A stretch of DNA of 64,000 nt from Chromobacterium phragmitis (GTDB lineage Bacteria > Pseudomonadota > Gammaproteobacteria > Burkholderiales > Chromobacteriaceae). Each line of letters starts with the position of its first letter. Within the stretch, counting starts at the first letter, position 1. The position numbers were made by a program, and so were the translations under genes. The DNA lies in NCBI RefSeq assembly GCF_003325475.1, contig NZ_CP029495.1, positions 1,488,001 through 1,552,000 of the forward strand, in the 5' to 3' direction. The notes under the pieces were generated by a model. It made no database searches and was not told where the DNA came from. It was given only the letters and a program-made list of their open reading frames with translations. Positions 17,423 to 26,446 of this stretch are shown in pieces.

Positions 17423-18052
17423 ATGAAGAAACTGTTTACTCTGTTCTGTCTGATGTTCGGCCTGTCTTCCGCCCAGGCGCTGGCCGCCGACACGCCGGTG
17501 GACATCATCAAGGACGGCTCGCGCCAGGTGCTGGACATCCTGAAGCAGGACAACGGCAAGAACACCAGGCAGATCCGCCAGCAAGCTGAAACCGTGGCGG
17601 TGCCGCTGTTCGACTTCCCGCGCATGACGGCGCTCGCCGTCGGCCTGGGCTGGCGCCAGGCTTCGCCTGAGCAGCGCAATGAGCTGACCCAGCAGTTCCA
17701 GACCCTGCTGGTGCGCACCTACTCCGCCACCATGACCCGCTTCAAGACCGCCCAGGTCAACGTGCAGCCCAACCCGGTGGCCGCCGCCGGCGGCAAGGAC
17801 GTCACCGTCAAATCCAGCGTCACCCTGCCGGGCAACGGCAACCCGGTGGCCGTGGACTACGTGATGTACAAGGGCGACAAGGGCTGGAAGATCTACAACG
17901 TCAGCGTGGAAGGCGCCAGCCTCGTCACCGTGTACCGCAACAGCTTCAACGAGGAAATCCGCAAGAACGGCGTGGACGGCCTGATCAAGCTGCTGCAGGA
18001 CAAGAATGCCGGCCCGGCGCCCGCCGCGCCGGCGGTCAAGGGCAAGGGCTGA
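17423..18052 (+). CDS. mlaC: Periplasmic phospholipid-binding protein MlaC
   Basis: A 209-residue protein with a Sec signal peptide (KKLFTLFCLMFGLSSAQALA, cleaved about residue 21). A Tol-Tol-Ttg2/MlaC domain follows: FDFPRMTALAVGLGWRQASP, FQTLLVRTYSATM, VDYVMYKGDKGWKIYNVSVEG and LVTVYRNSFNEEI. It shuttles phospholipid between MlaA at the outer membrane and MlaD at the inner membrane. Its stop overlaps the mlaB ATG by one base. Confidence 0.94.
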   Translation: MKKLFTLFCLMFGLSSAQALAADTPVDIIKDGSRQVLDILKQDNGKNTRQIRQQAETVAVPLFDFPRMTALAVGLGWRQASPEQRNELTQQFQTLLVRTYSATMTRFKTAQVNVQPNPVAAAGGKDVTVKSSVTLPGNGNPVAVDYVMYKGDKGWKIYNVSVEGASLVTVYRNSFNEEIRKNGVDGLIKLLQDKNAGPAPAAPAVKGKG

Positions 18053-18339
18053 TGCTGAACGTCACCGCTCCGGGCGCGGCCAGCCTGGCCGGCCGCGTCG
18101 ACATGGCCAGCTGCGCCGGCCTGGTCCGCCCGCTGACCCAGTTGGCCGCGCAAGGCCCGCTGCGGCTGGACTTGTCTGGCATAACGTCAGCCGATTCTGC
18201 CGCCCTGGCGCTGCTGTTGTCGGCTCGCCGCGCCGCCGAGGGCGCCGGCCACGCGCTGACGCTGTCCGGCATGCCCGCCGGCCTCGCCACGCTGGCCGGC
18301 TTGTACGATCTCGAACCTTTGCTTCGCGCCGGAGACTAA
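18052..18339 (+). CDS. mlaB: STAS-domain protein MlaB
   Basis: The 95-residue protein carries a STAS fold: LAGRVDMASCAGLVRPL, LRLDLSGITSADSAALALLLSARRAA, then LTLSGMPAGLATLAGLYDLEPLL. MlaB binds and activates MlaF. The ATG overlaps the mlaC stop (TGATG) and mlaA follows after 2 bp, so the order mlaF-E-D-C-B-A is tightly coupled. Confidence 0.88.
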   Translation: MLNVTAPGAASLAGRVDMASCAGLVRPLTQLAAQGPLRLDLSGITSADSAALALLLSARRAAEGAGHALTLSGMPAGLATLAGLYDLEPLLRAGD

Positions 18340-18341
18340 CC

Positions 18342-19148
18342 ATGCGCCCCGTCCAACTCCTGGCCGCTGCCACCCTGCTGGCTCTGGCCGGCTGCGCCAG
18401 CAACCCGACCACCGCCTACGACCCGTACGAGCCGTACAACCGCGCGATGTTCACGGTCAATGACAAGGCCGACCAGTGGGTGATCAAGCCGGTGGCGCAG
18501 GGTTACCAAACCGTCGTGCCGTCGCCGATCCGCACTGGCGTGGGCAACTTCTTCGACAACCTGAAGGATGTCTACAGCTTCGCCTTCAACATCCTGCGCG
18601 CCGAGCCGGAAAAAGCCGCCAACGACTTCATGCGCGTGGCGATGAACACCGGCTTCGGCCTGTTCGGCCTGATCGACGTGGCCACCCCGGCCGGCCTGAA
18701 GAACAACAAGACCTCGCTGGGCGACGTGATGTCGGCCTGGGGCTGGAAAAGCAGCAGCTATTTCGTGCTGCCCTTCTTCGGCCCGTCCACCGTGCGCGAC
18801 AGCACCGGCCTCGCCACCTCCCTGGCCGGTCCCGGTCCGGAAAAGCTGGTCTATCACAACACCAACGAGGCCATCGCCTTCTACAGCGTCTACGGCATCA
18901 GCACCCGCGCCAGGTACCTGGGCGCGGAAAGCCTGCTCGACACCGCCGCGGTGGACCGCTACAGCTACACCCGCGATCTCTACATGCAGTTGCGCGCCAA
19001 ACAGCTTGGGCAGCCGGACCCGACCCAGCCGGTGGACAACTTCAACCTGGACGATCTGATGAGCGGCGGCGACAGCTCCGCTCCCGCCGGCGAGCGCAAG
19101 GCCGCCGCTTCGGAGCCGGCGGCCGTCGCCGCCTCCGCCGCGCAATAA
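18342..19148 (+). CDS. mlaA: Outer-membrane lipoprotein MlaA (VacJ)
   Basis: A 268-residue lipoprotein with the lipobox LALAGC, lipidated at Cys19. The MlaA core begins DPYEPYNRAMFTVNDKADQW, followed by FFDNLKDVYSFAFNILR, LGDVMSAWGWKSSSYFVLPF and FGPSTVRDSTG. It removes misplaced phospholipid from the outer leaflet and hands it to MlaC. The C-terminal 30 residues are Ala/Ser-rich. ATG 18342 is preceded by GGAGA. In many gammaproteobacteria mlaA is unlinked; here it closes the operon. Confidence 0.94.
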   Translation: MRPVQLLAAATLLALAGCASNPTTAYDPYEPYNRAMFTVNDKADQWVIKPVAQGYQTVVPSPIRTGVGNFFDNLKDVYSFAFNILRAEPEKAANDFMRVAMNTGFGLFGLIDVATPAGLKNNKTSLGDVMSAWGWKSSSYFVLPFFGPSTVRDSTGLATSLAGPGPEKLVYHNTNEAIAFYSVYGISTRARYLGAESLLDTAAVDRYSYTRDLYMQLRAKQLGQPDPTQPVDNFNLDDLMSGGDSSAPAGERKAAASEPAAVAASAAQ

Positions 19149-19171
19149 TCGTCTACGCATGCAAGCATGCC

Positions 19172-19207
19172 GCTGCCGTTCCTCCCGGAGCGGCAGCTTT
19201 GTTTTTT
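19172..19207 (+). terminator. Rho-independent terminator of the mla operon
   Basis: GCTGCCG (19172-19178) pairs with CGGCAGC (19191-19197), extended by partly pairing loop bases, and is followed by TTTGTTTTTT. It is placed 24 bp after the mlaA stop. Confidence 0.85.
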
Positions 19208-19231
19208 CATCTTTCACAGTCAGGAATCACC

Positions 19232-19570
19232 ATGAGCCAACTGCCCGCCTGTCCCCAATGCGGATCGGAATACACCTATCAGGACGGCGCGATGTTCGTA
19301 TGCCCGGAATGCGCTCATGAATGGAACGAGCAAGCGGACGCGTCGGCCGAAGAGCAGCGCGTGGTGCGCGACGCCGTCGGCAATGTGCTGCAGGACGGAG
19401 ACAGCGTCACCGTGATCAAGGACCTGAAGGTCAAGGGCTCTTCGCTGGTGGTCAAGGTGGGCACCAAGGTGAAGAATATCCGCCTGGTGGACGGCGACCA
19501 CGACATCGACTGCAAAATCGACGGCATCGGCGCGATGGGGCTGAAGTCCGAATTCGTGAAGAAAGCCTGA
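19232..19570 (+). CDS. PhnA/YjdM family zinc-ribbon protein
   Basis: A 112-residue protein with an N-terminal zinc ribbon (Cys7, Cys10, Cys24, Cys27 in CPQC and CPEC). The PhnA domain follows (VRDAVGNVLQDGDSVTVIKDL, VKVGTKVKNIRLVDGDHDIDC). Despite the phn name, a role in phosphonate use is doubtful for this family. The gene stands alone between two hairpins; AGGAA precedes ATG 19232. Confidence 0.9.
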   Translation: MSQLPACPQCGSEYTYQDGAMFVCPECAHEWNEQADASAEEQRVVRDAVGNVLQDGDSVTVIKDLKVKGSSLVVKVGTKVKNIRLVDGDHDIDCKIDGIGAMGLKSEFVKKA

Positions 19571-19578
19571 TCGAGAAA

Positions 19579-19607
19579 GACCAAGGGCGGCTCAGCCGCC
19601 CTTGGTC
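19579..19607. terminator. Perfect hairpin between convergent genes
   Basis: GACCAAGGGCGGCT and AGCCGCCCTTGGTC form a near-continuous stem with a short loop. It sits 8 bp after the PhnA stop and 22 bp before the stop of the convergent hydrolase. The flanks lack a strong U-run, so its use in each direction is uncertain. Confidence 0.6.
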
Positions 19608-19628
19608 TGTCAAACCCTCTTCCCCGGC

Positions 19629-20249
19629 TTATTTCTGCTGGCTGGCGTAGCTGGTCATCAGATTGCGGTAGTCCGGGATGTGGGCGGCGAACAGCTGCCC
19701 CAGGCCGGTGATGTCATTGCGCCAATCGCGATGCAGCTCGCCCGCCACGCCGAACCAGCTCACCAATTGGGCGCCGGCGGCGGACATGCGGTCCCAGGCC
19801 GCCTGACGGGTCAGGTCGTTGAAGGTGCCGGAGGCATCCGTCACCACGAACACTTCGTAGCCGGCCTCGATGGCGGACAGCACTGGGAAAGCCACGCACA
19901 CCTCGGTCACCACGCCGGCGATGATCAGCTGCTTCTTGCCGGTCGCCTTCACCGCGGCGACGAATTCCTCATTGTCCCAGGCATTGATCTGGCCAGGACG
20001 GGCGATGTAGGGCGCATCGGGGAAGCGCGCCTTCAGCTCTGGCATCAGCGGACCGTTCGGGCCGTTTTCGAAGCTGGTGGTCAGAATCGTCGGCAGCTTG
20101 AAATACTTGGCCGCATCGGCCAACGCCAGCACATTGTTGACGAAAGCGTCCGGCGCGATGTCCCGCACCAGCGACAACAAGCCGGCTTGATGATCCACCA
20201 GCAACACGGCGGCGTTGTGCTTGTCGAGACGGATATAGTTCTTGGTCAT
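19629..20249 (-). CDS. YcaC-like isochorismatase-family hydrolase
   Basis: The 206-residue protein is a cysteine hydrolase of the isochorismatase superfamily, close to YcaC. LLVDHQAG carries Asp19, ARPGQINAWDN lies in the middle, and GVVTEVCVAFPVLSAIEAGY carries the presumed nucleophile Cys118. YcaC substrates are not established. The order of conserved segments and the length fit the family. It lies downstream of pirin on the same strand with a 108-bp gap. Confidence 0.88.
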   Translation of the reverse strand: MTKNYIRLDKHNAAVLLVDHQAGLLSLVRDIAPDAFVNNVLALADAAKYFKLPTILTTSFENGPNGPLMPELKARFPDAPYIARPGQINAWDNEEFVAAVKATGKKQLIIAGVVTEVCVAFPVLSAIEAGYEVFVVTDASGTFNDLTRQAAWDRMSAAGAQLVSWFGVAGELHRDWRNDITGLGQLFAAHIPDYRNLMTSYASQQK

Positions 20250-20357
20250 GTGAATTCTCCTTCGTGTGTGTCATCACCCGGCCCTCGGCCGGTCATGCTT
20301 GAAAGGCTTGCGCCGATGCCGCCATCCGGCCGCGCGCGGCGAATCTCGCCCTGAGTG

Positions 20358-21221
20358 TTACGCCATCCTGCCAAAATGGCCGGCCTCGAAATCGGCGAAG
20401 GCCTGCGCCAATTGTTCCTTGTCGCTCATGACGAAAGGCCCCTCGCCGACAATAGGCTCGTCCAGCGGCTTACCGCTCAGCAACAACAACTGGCCGCCAG
20501 CGGCGCTTGAGATCGCCAATCCGCGCCCTTCGCCGCCGATCACCACCATCTGGCCATAGCCGGCGCTTGCCTCGCCATTCACCGACACCTCGCCCTGCCT
20601 CACCACCAGCGCGCCGTTCCACCCATCTGGCAGCTCCAGCTCCACGCGGCTGGCCGGGTTTAGCGCAACGTCCCATAAATGCAACGGCGAGAAAGTATTG
20701 GCCGGCCCTTTGACCCCGGCGTGCTCCCCGGCAATCACCCGCAGGCTGCCAGCCTGGCCCGGCAACGGCACGACTGGAATTGCCGCAGCCGCAATCGCCT
20801 GATACGCCGGTTCCACCATCTTGCTCGCCGCCGGCAAATTGACCCACAGCTGGATCATTTCCAGCTCGCCGCCTTCGCGGGAAAAACGCTCGCCATGAAA
20901 CTCTTCATGCAGCACGCCGCTGCCGGCAGTCATCCATTGCACATCGCCCGGCCCTATCGTGCCGCCATGCCCTGTTGTGTCTCGATGCGCCACTTCGCCT
21001 TGATACACCACGGTCACCGTTTCGAAGCCGCGGTGCGGATGCGCGCCGACGCCCCGCGGCGATGTCGCGGGCGGAAAGGTCTCGGGCCCCGCGTAATCCA
21101 GCAATAAAAATGGGCTGAGCTGCTTGCCGTGACTGCGATAGCTGAACAAAGTGCGCACCGGAAATCCATCGCCGACCCAGTGCGGCCGGCCTGGGGAATA
21201 CACTCCGAGCAGTTGTTTCAT
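20358..21221 (-). CDS. Pirin family protein
   Basis: A 287-residue bicupin. The N-terminal cupin has the metal-binding pattern GAHPHRGFETVTVVYQGEVAHRD and GSGVLHEEFH. The C-terminal half (SPLHLWDVALNP and QLLLLSGKPLDEPIVGEGPFVM) is the pirin_C domain. Some bacterial pirins are quercetinases or redox regulators; which applies here is unknown. It is divergent from a LysR-type regulator with 119 bp between starts, a common arrangement suggesting direct control. Confidence 0.9.
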   Translation of the reverse strand: MKQLLGVYSPGRPHWVGDGFPVRTLFSYRSHGKQLSPFLLLDYAGPETFPPATSPRGVGAHPHRGFETVTVVYQGEVAHRDTTGHGGTIGPGDVQWMTAGSGVLHEEFHGERFSREGGELEMIQLWVNLPAASKMVEPAYQAIAAAAIPVVPLPGQAGSLRVIAGEHAGVKGPANTFSPLHLWDVALNPASRVELELPDGWNGALVVRQGEVSVNGEASAGYGQMVVIGGEGRGLAISSAAGGQLLLLSGKPLDEPIVGEGPFVMSDKEQLAQAFADFEAGHFGRMA

Positions 21222-21340
21222 TTGCGGCTCCTAGGCATCCGGCGCTTCGCCGTTTGCAGACATCATATTTCCCCTCGAAACAATGCGGAAGCCATTCAAA
21301 TGGCATTACAATGTTCCAAAAATAGAACGATATCTCCCCG

Positions 21341-22246
21341 ATGAACGATCTGAACGATCTGTATTACTACGCCCAGGTGGTGGAGTGCGGCGGCTTCGCC
21401 GCGGCCGGGCGCAAATTGTGCATGCCCAAGTCCAAACTCAGCCGTCATGTCGCCGCGCTGGAAGCGCGCCTGGAGGTTCGCCTGATCCAGCGCTCCACCC
21501 GCCACTTCATCGTCACCGAAGCTGGCCAGATGTTTTACGAGCGCTGCAAAGCCATGCTGACGGAGGCCGAAGCGGCGCTGGAAGCCATTTCCGCGCTCAA
21601 ATCCGAGCCGCGCGGCCTGATTCGGCTAACGTGTCCCATCGGCCTGCTGCACATGCATGCGGGCGCCATGCTGGCCGATTTCATGGCCCTGCATCCGCAC
21701 ATCAGCGTGCAACTTGAAGCCAGCAACCGCCGCGTCGACGTCATGGCGGAAGGCATCGATGTCGCCATACGCGTGCGCCCCCCGCCGCTGGAAGACAGCG
21801 GTCTGGTGATGCGGGTGCTGTCGGACCGCGGCCAATGCCTGGTGGCCAGCCCGGAACTCGTGGCCCGCCACGCCCCACCTTTGTCGCCGGCCGATCTTCA
21901 GGGCTGGCCCAGCGTGATCCGCAGCAGTCCGCAAAAGACCTACCACTGGCAACTGCACGGCCCCCGCGACCAGGTTGTGATGCTCCATCACGCGCCGCGT
22001 CTGGTCACCACCGACATGCCCACATTGCGGCACGCCGCGCTGCGCGGAATCGGCATCGCCCAACTGCCTTTGCTCATGGTGCAGCAGGATATCGACGCCG
22101 GACGCTTGATCCGGCTGCTGCCGGATTGGCCGCCGCGGCGCGAGATCATCCATTTGGTATTTCCCTCTCGCCGAGGTTTGCTGCCGGTCGTACGGGCGCT
22201 GATCGACTATCTGGCCGAGCGCTATGCCGCATTGGAAGAAGACTGA
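21341..22246 (+). CDS. LysR-type transcriptional regulator
   Basis: A 301-residue LTTR. The N-terminal winged helix reads LNDLYYYAQVVECGGFAAAGRKL and SKLSRHVAALEARLEVRLIQRS. The linker helix and periplasmic-binding-like effector domain follow (SEPRGLIRLTCPIGLLHMHAG). The divergent pirin/YcaC pair is the likely target. A bidirectional terminator follows immediately. Confidence 0.92.
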   Translation: MNDLNDLYYYAQVVECGGFAAAGRKLCMPKSKLSRHVAALEARLEVRLIQRSTRHFIVTEAGQMFYERCKAMLTEAEAALEAISALKSEPRGLIRLTCPIGLLHMHAGAMLADFMALHPHISVQLEASNRRVDVMAEGIDVAIRVRPPPLEDSGLVMRVLSDRGQCLVASPELVARHAPPLSPADLQGWPSVIRSSPQKTYHWQLHGPRDQVVMLHHAPRLVTTDMPTLRHAALRGIGIAQLPLLMVQQDIDAGRLIRLLPDWPPRREIIHLVFPSRRGLLPVVRALIDYLAERYAALEED

Positions 22247-22253
22247 ATAAAGA

Positions 22254-22286
22254 AAAACGCCGCGGCCATCCGGCGCGCGGCGTTTT
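22254..22286. terminator. Bidirectional terminator between lysR and murA
   Basis: AAAACGCCGCG (22254-22264) pairs with CGCGGCGTTTT (22276-22286). The A and T flanks make it work for both converging genes. Confidence 0.85.
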
Positions 22287-22306
22287 GACAGGCATCGAGA
22301 GGAGGA

Positions 22307-23560
22307 TCAGCTGACGCGCTCGACCAGCGCGCCGACGGCGCCCAGCTTTTTCTCGATGTACTCGTAACCGCGATCCAGGTGGTAGATGCGGTCGATGATG
22401 GTTTCGCCTTCGGCCACCAGGCCGGCGATCACCAGGCTGGCGGAGGCGCGCAGGTCCGTCGCCATCACGGTGGCGCCGGACAGCTTGTCCACGCCCTTGA
22501 CGATGGCGGTGTTGCCTTCCACTTCGATGTTGGCGCCCATGCGGTTCAGTTCCGGCACGTGCATGAAGCGGTTTTCGAAGATGGTCTCGGTCACCACGCC
22601 GGCGCCCTCGGCCACGCAGTTCAGCGTCATCAGCTGCGCCTGCATGTCGGTGGGGAAGGCCGGGTACGGCAGGGTGCGGAAGTTGACGGCCTTGGGGCGC
22701 TGCTTCATGTCCAGCGAGATCCAGTCGTCGCCGCACTCGATCAGCGCGCCGGTTTCGCGCAGCTTGTCCAGCACCGCCTCCATGCTCTGCGGCGCGGCGT
22801 TGCGCAATACCACGTGGCCGCGAGTCATCGCGCCGGCCACCAGGAACGTGCCGGCCTCGATGCGGTCCGGCATCACCGCGTATTCCACGCCGTGCAGCTT
22901 GTCCACGCCCTCGATCACCAGGCGGTCGCTGCCGATGCCGGAAATCTTGGCACCCATCGCCACCAGGCAGTGGGCCAGGTCGGTCACTTCCGGCTCGCGG
23001 GCGGCGTTTTCCAGGATGGTGGTGCCTTCGGCCAGGGTGGCCGCCATCAGCAGGTTCTCGGTGCCGCCCACGGTCACCATGTCCATCACGATGCGGGCGC
23101 CGCGCAGGCGCTTGGCGCGCGCCTTGACGTAGCCGTGCTCGATCGACACTTCCGCGCCCATCGCCACCAGGCCCTTGATGTGCTGGTCCACCGGCCGGCT
23201 GCCGATGGCGCAGCCGCCCGGCAAGGACACGGTGGCTTCGCCGAAGCGCGCCAGGGTCGGGCCCAGCACCAGGATGGAGGCGCGCATGGTCTTCACCAGC
23301 TCGTACGGCGCCACCAGGCTGTCCAGCTGCGAGGCGGTGATTTCCATCTCGTGCACATTGTCGGTCATCACCCGCACGCCCATGCCTTGCAGCAGCTTCT
23401 GGGTGGTGGCGATGTCGCGCAGCATGGGCACGTTGGTGAAGCGCATGGTGTCGGCGGTCAGCAGGCCGGCGCACAGGATGGGCAGCGCGGCGTTCTTGGC
23501 ACCGGAGACGCGGATCTCGCCGTTCAGCGGGCCGTTGCCGGTGATTTTCAGTTTATCCAT
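22307..23560 (-). CDS. murA: UDP-N-acetylglucosamine 1-carboxyvinyltransferase MurA
   Basis: A 417-residue enoylpyruvyl transferase that catalyses the first committed step of peptidoglycan synthesis, from PEP and UDP-GlcNAc. The substrate-binding KN is at 22-23. The loop PGGCAIGSRPVDQHI carries catalytic Cys117, the target of fosfomycin. RIEAGTFL and GYEYIEKKLGAVGA are also conserved. It lies 13 bp downstream of ibaG, at the end of an operon with an ABC-2 transporter. Confidence 0.97.
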   Translation of the reverse strand: MDKLKITGNGPLNGEIRVSGAKNAALPILCAGLLTADTMRFTNVPMLRDIATTQKLLQGMGVRVMTDNVHEMEITASQLDSLVAPYELVKTMRASILVLGPTLARFGEATVSLPGGCAIGSRPVDQHIKGLVAMGAEVSIEHGYVKARAKRLRGARIVMDMVTVGGTENLLMAATLAEGTTILENAAREPEVTDLAHCLVAMGAKISGIGSDRLVIEGVDKLHGVEYAVMPDRIEAGTFLVAGAMTRGHVVLRNAAPQSMEAVLDKLRETGALIECGDDWISLDMKQRPKAVNFRTLPYPAFPTDMQAQLMTLNCVAEGAGVVTETIFENRFMHVPELNRMGANIEVEGNTAIVKGVDKLSGATVMATDLRASASLVIAGLVAEGETIIDRIYHLDRGYEYIEKKLGAVGALVERVS

Positions 23561-23573
23561 GATGATCTTGCTT

Positions 23574-23819
23574 TCAGGCTTGCTGTTTGGCCCACTCGTC
23601 CGGCGTGGCCGCCTTGACGATGGAGAGCGCGTGGATTTCGTTGCTGGCCAGGCGGCTGGCGATCACTTCCTTCACCATCCGGTGGCGGTCGATCAGGCGC
23701 TTGCCTTCGAAAGCCGCGGACACCACGGTGGCGTAGAAGTGGTGGCCGTCGCCCTCCACCTTGATGAAGGCGCAGTCTAGGCCGGCCTCGATGTATTGTT
23801 TGACTTGCTCTGGGGTCAT
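23574..23819 (-). CDS. ibaG: BolA family protein IbaG
   Basis: An 81-residue BolA-like protein with VKQYIEAGLDCAFIKVEGDGHHFYATVV and FEGKRLIDRHRMVKEVI, including the conserved His residues that coordinate a shared [2Fe-2S] cluster with a monothiol glutaredoxin. It ends EIHALSIVKAATPDEWAKQ. It stands next to murA, as in many proteobacteria (formerly yrbA). Confidence 0.93.
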   Translation of the reverse strand: MTPEQVKQYIEAGLDCAFIKVEGDGHHFYATVVSAAFEGKRLIDRHRMVKEVIASRLASNEIHALSIVKAATPDEWAKQQA

Positions 23820-23849
23820 CTTGATTGTCCGGTGCGAATATCGAATAGG

Positions 23850-24601
23850 TTAGTGGCGCAGCTTGTAGCCGGAGCGGATCAGGCCCAGCGCCAGCGCGCA
23901 CAGCAGCGCGAAGCTGCCCGCCACCACGCCGGCCGACAGCCAGGGGCTGACGTCGGCCTGGCCGAAGAAACCGTAGCGGAAGCCGTCGATCATGTAGAAC
24001 ACCGGGTTCGCGTGCGACACGGCGTACCAGAACGGCGGCAGGCTGTTGATGGAATAGAACACGCCTGACAGGAAAGTCAGCGGCATGATCAAAAAGTTCT
24101 GGAAGGCGGCCAGCTGGTCGAATTTCTCCGCCCAGATGCCGGCGATCACGCCCATCGCGCCCAGCACGCCGCAGCCGAGCACGGCGAAGGCCAGCGCCCA
24201 TAGCGGCTGGGCCGGCAGCGGCAGGCCGAACCAGGCGGTGACGGCGAGCACGCCGGCGCCCACCGCCAGGCCGCGCACCACGGCGGCCAGCAGGTAGGCG
24301 AAGAAGAACTCGGCCGCGGTCAGCGGCGGCAGCAACAGGAACACCAGGTTGCCGGTGATCTTGGACTGGATCAGGCTGGACGAGCTGTTGGCGAAGGCGT
24401 TCTGCGCCATCGACATCATCGCCAGGCCCGGAATCAGGAAGGCGGTGTAGCCGACGCCGGGATAGGCCTCGACATGCCGGGACAGCACGTGGGCGAAGAT
24501 CAGCTGGTACATCAGCGCGGTCAGCACCGGCGCGGCGATGGTTTGGAACGCCACCTTCCAGAAGCGCACCAGCTCTTTCTTGAACAGGGTGAGGAAGCCT
24601 A

Positions 24602-24605
<4 letters not shown>
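23850..24605 (-). CDS. ABC-2 type transporter permease
   Basis: A 251-residue inner-membrane protein with six hydrophobic segments: MIGFLTLFKKELVRFWKVAFQ at the start, GYTAFLIPGLAMMSMAQNAF, and LTFLSGVFYSINSLPPFWYA with HANPVFYMIDGFRYGFFG. This is the NodJ/YadH-like ABC-2 permease pattern. The start ATG 24605 overlaps the stop of the upstream ATPase gene (24602-24605). The substrate is unknown; the place beside murA and ibaG suggests an envelope-related cargo. Confidence 0.88.
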
Positions 24606-25513
<908 letters not shown>

Positions 25514-25574
25514 GACGCCACCAGTGCGATGCCATATCGATAAGGCCGCGCTAGTGGCTTGAGAAAAAAGCGCA

Positions 25575-25603
25575 ATTATAGCGCCGGCTCAGCCGCAAGT
25601 GGT
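25575..25603 (-). promoter_or_regulatory. Candidate promoter of the ABC transporter-ibaG-murA operon
   Basis: A consensus TATAAT on the minus strand (25580 to 25575) lies inside the short gap after the TetR gene. It is flanked by GCGC on both sides, and a weak -35 (ACCACT) lies 17 bp upstream. The -35 overlaps the 3' end of the TetR gene. Confidence 0.45.
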
Positions 25604-26236
25604 AAGTTGTTCCATCACCGCGGGCAGGAAAATGCCGCGGTACAAATATTGCAACAACCGGCTGGCCGCCAGGGTGGCGTCCGGCCCCGGGCTCTCCACC
25701 AGCAGGCGGTTCATCAGGCCATCGTGCAGCGACTGCAATGCCACCGCCACTTCGTCCGGATCGATGCAGTCATAAGTCTGCCCCCGGCTCTTGGCGGCGC
25801 TCACCACCTGGCTTAACAAGCCGCGCGCCTCGTGCATGTGGGCGACGCATTCTTCGTGGATCGGCGCCAGCTCGCCGACGTGCTCGCTGCGCATGAACAG
25901 GATCAGCAGAATGCGCCTGACCTGCGGATTGCGCTCGATCAGTCCCAGCAGGCGGTGGCTGTGCTGCCACAGCGCTTGCGCCGGGTCAGTGTTGGCGACA
26001 AGCAACAGTTGCTCGCGCATATGGTCGAAACTCGGCGACACCCTATCCAGCATCGCCCGGTACAGATCCAGCTTGTTCTGGAAGTGCCAGTACACCGCGC
26101 CGCGGGTCAAACCTGCGGCGGTGGCGATTTCCGCCAGCGTGGTGCGCGACACGCCCTGCTCGCTGAACAACTGCTCGGCGGCATCCAGCAGCTGCTGGCG
26201 GGTCTGTTCCGCTTCCTCACGTGTTTTCCGTGCCAT
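25589..26236 (-). CDS. TetR family repressor of the adjacent RND efflux operon
   Basis: A 215-residue protein of the AcrR/TtgR group. The N-terminal HTH reads TRQQLLDAAEQLFSEQGVSR then LAEIATAAGLTRGAVYWHFQNK. The ligand domain contains RRILLILFMRSEHVGEL and the C-terminal TetR_C segment LLVESPGPDATLAASRLLQ. It is divergent from the RND operon with a long palindrome between them, the classical autoregulated local repressor layout. It should bind hydrophobic drugs and release the operator. Confidence 0.9.
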   Translation of the reverse strand: MARKTREEAEQTRQQLLDAAEQLFSEQGVSRTTLAEIATAAGLTRGAVYWHFQNKLDLYRAMLDRVSPSFDHMREQLLLVANTDPAQALWQHSHRLLGLIERNPQVRRILLILFMRSEHVGELAPIHEECVAHMHEARGLLSQVVSAAKSRGQTYDCIDPDEVAVALQSLHDGLMNRLLVESPGPDATLAASRLLQYLYRGIFLPAVMEQLTTCG

Positions 26237-26326
26237 CCCTGGTTCTTTACACTAGTACTAATTAATGAATTTTAACGCTTGTCTCTAGTCGATATCGCAA
26301 AGCTGTTACATCGCTCGACATTTCTT

Positions 26327-26360
26327 CATTTTACATACAGACGCGTATGTATGTAAAATG
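26327..26360. promoter_or_regulatory. 34-bp near-perfect palindromic operator for the TetR repressor
   Basis: The left half CATTTTACATACAGACG and the inverted right half differ at one of 17 positions. The core TACATAC/GTATGTA matches the operator type known for AcrR and TtgR repressors. It lies 87 bp before the adaptor ATG (26447) and 91 bp before the TetR start, so it can control both directions. Confidence 0.85.
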
Positions 26361-26446
26361 CGGAAGCTCGGGATATGACAACTCAGACCATTCCCCTGAT
26401 AACAATCAATCAATCTTCCGGATTCTGCTTTCGAGGACTCGAAATC

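Noticed and set aside
22146..23617. Open frames overlapping murA on both strands
   Set aside because: murA is unmistakable by motif. The others are low-complexity shadows.
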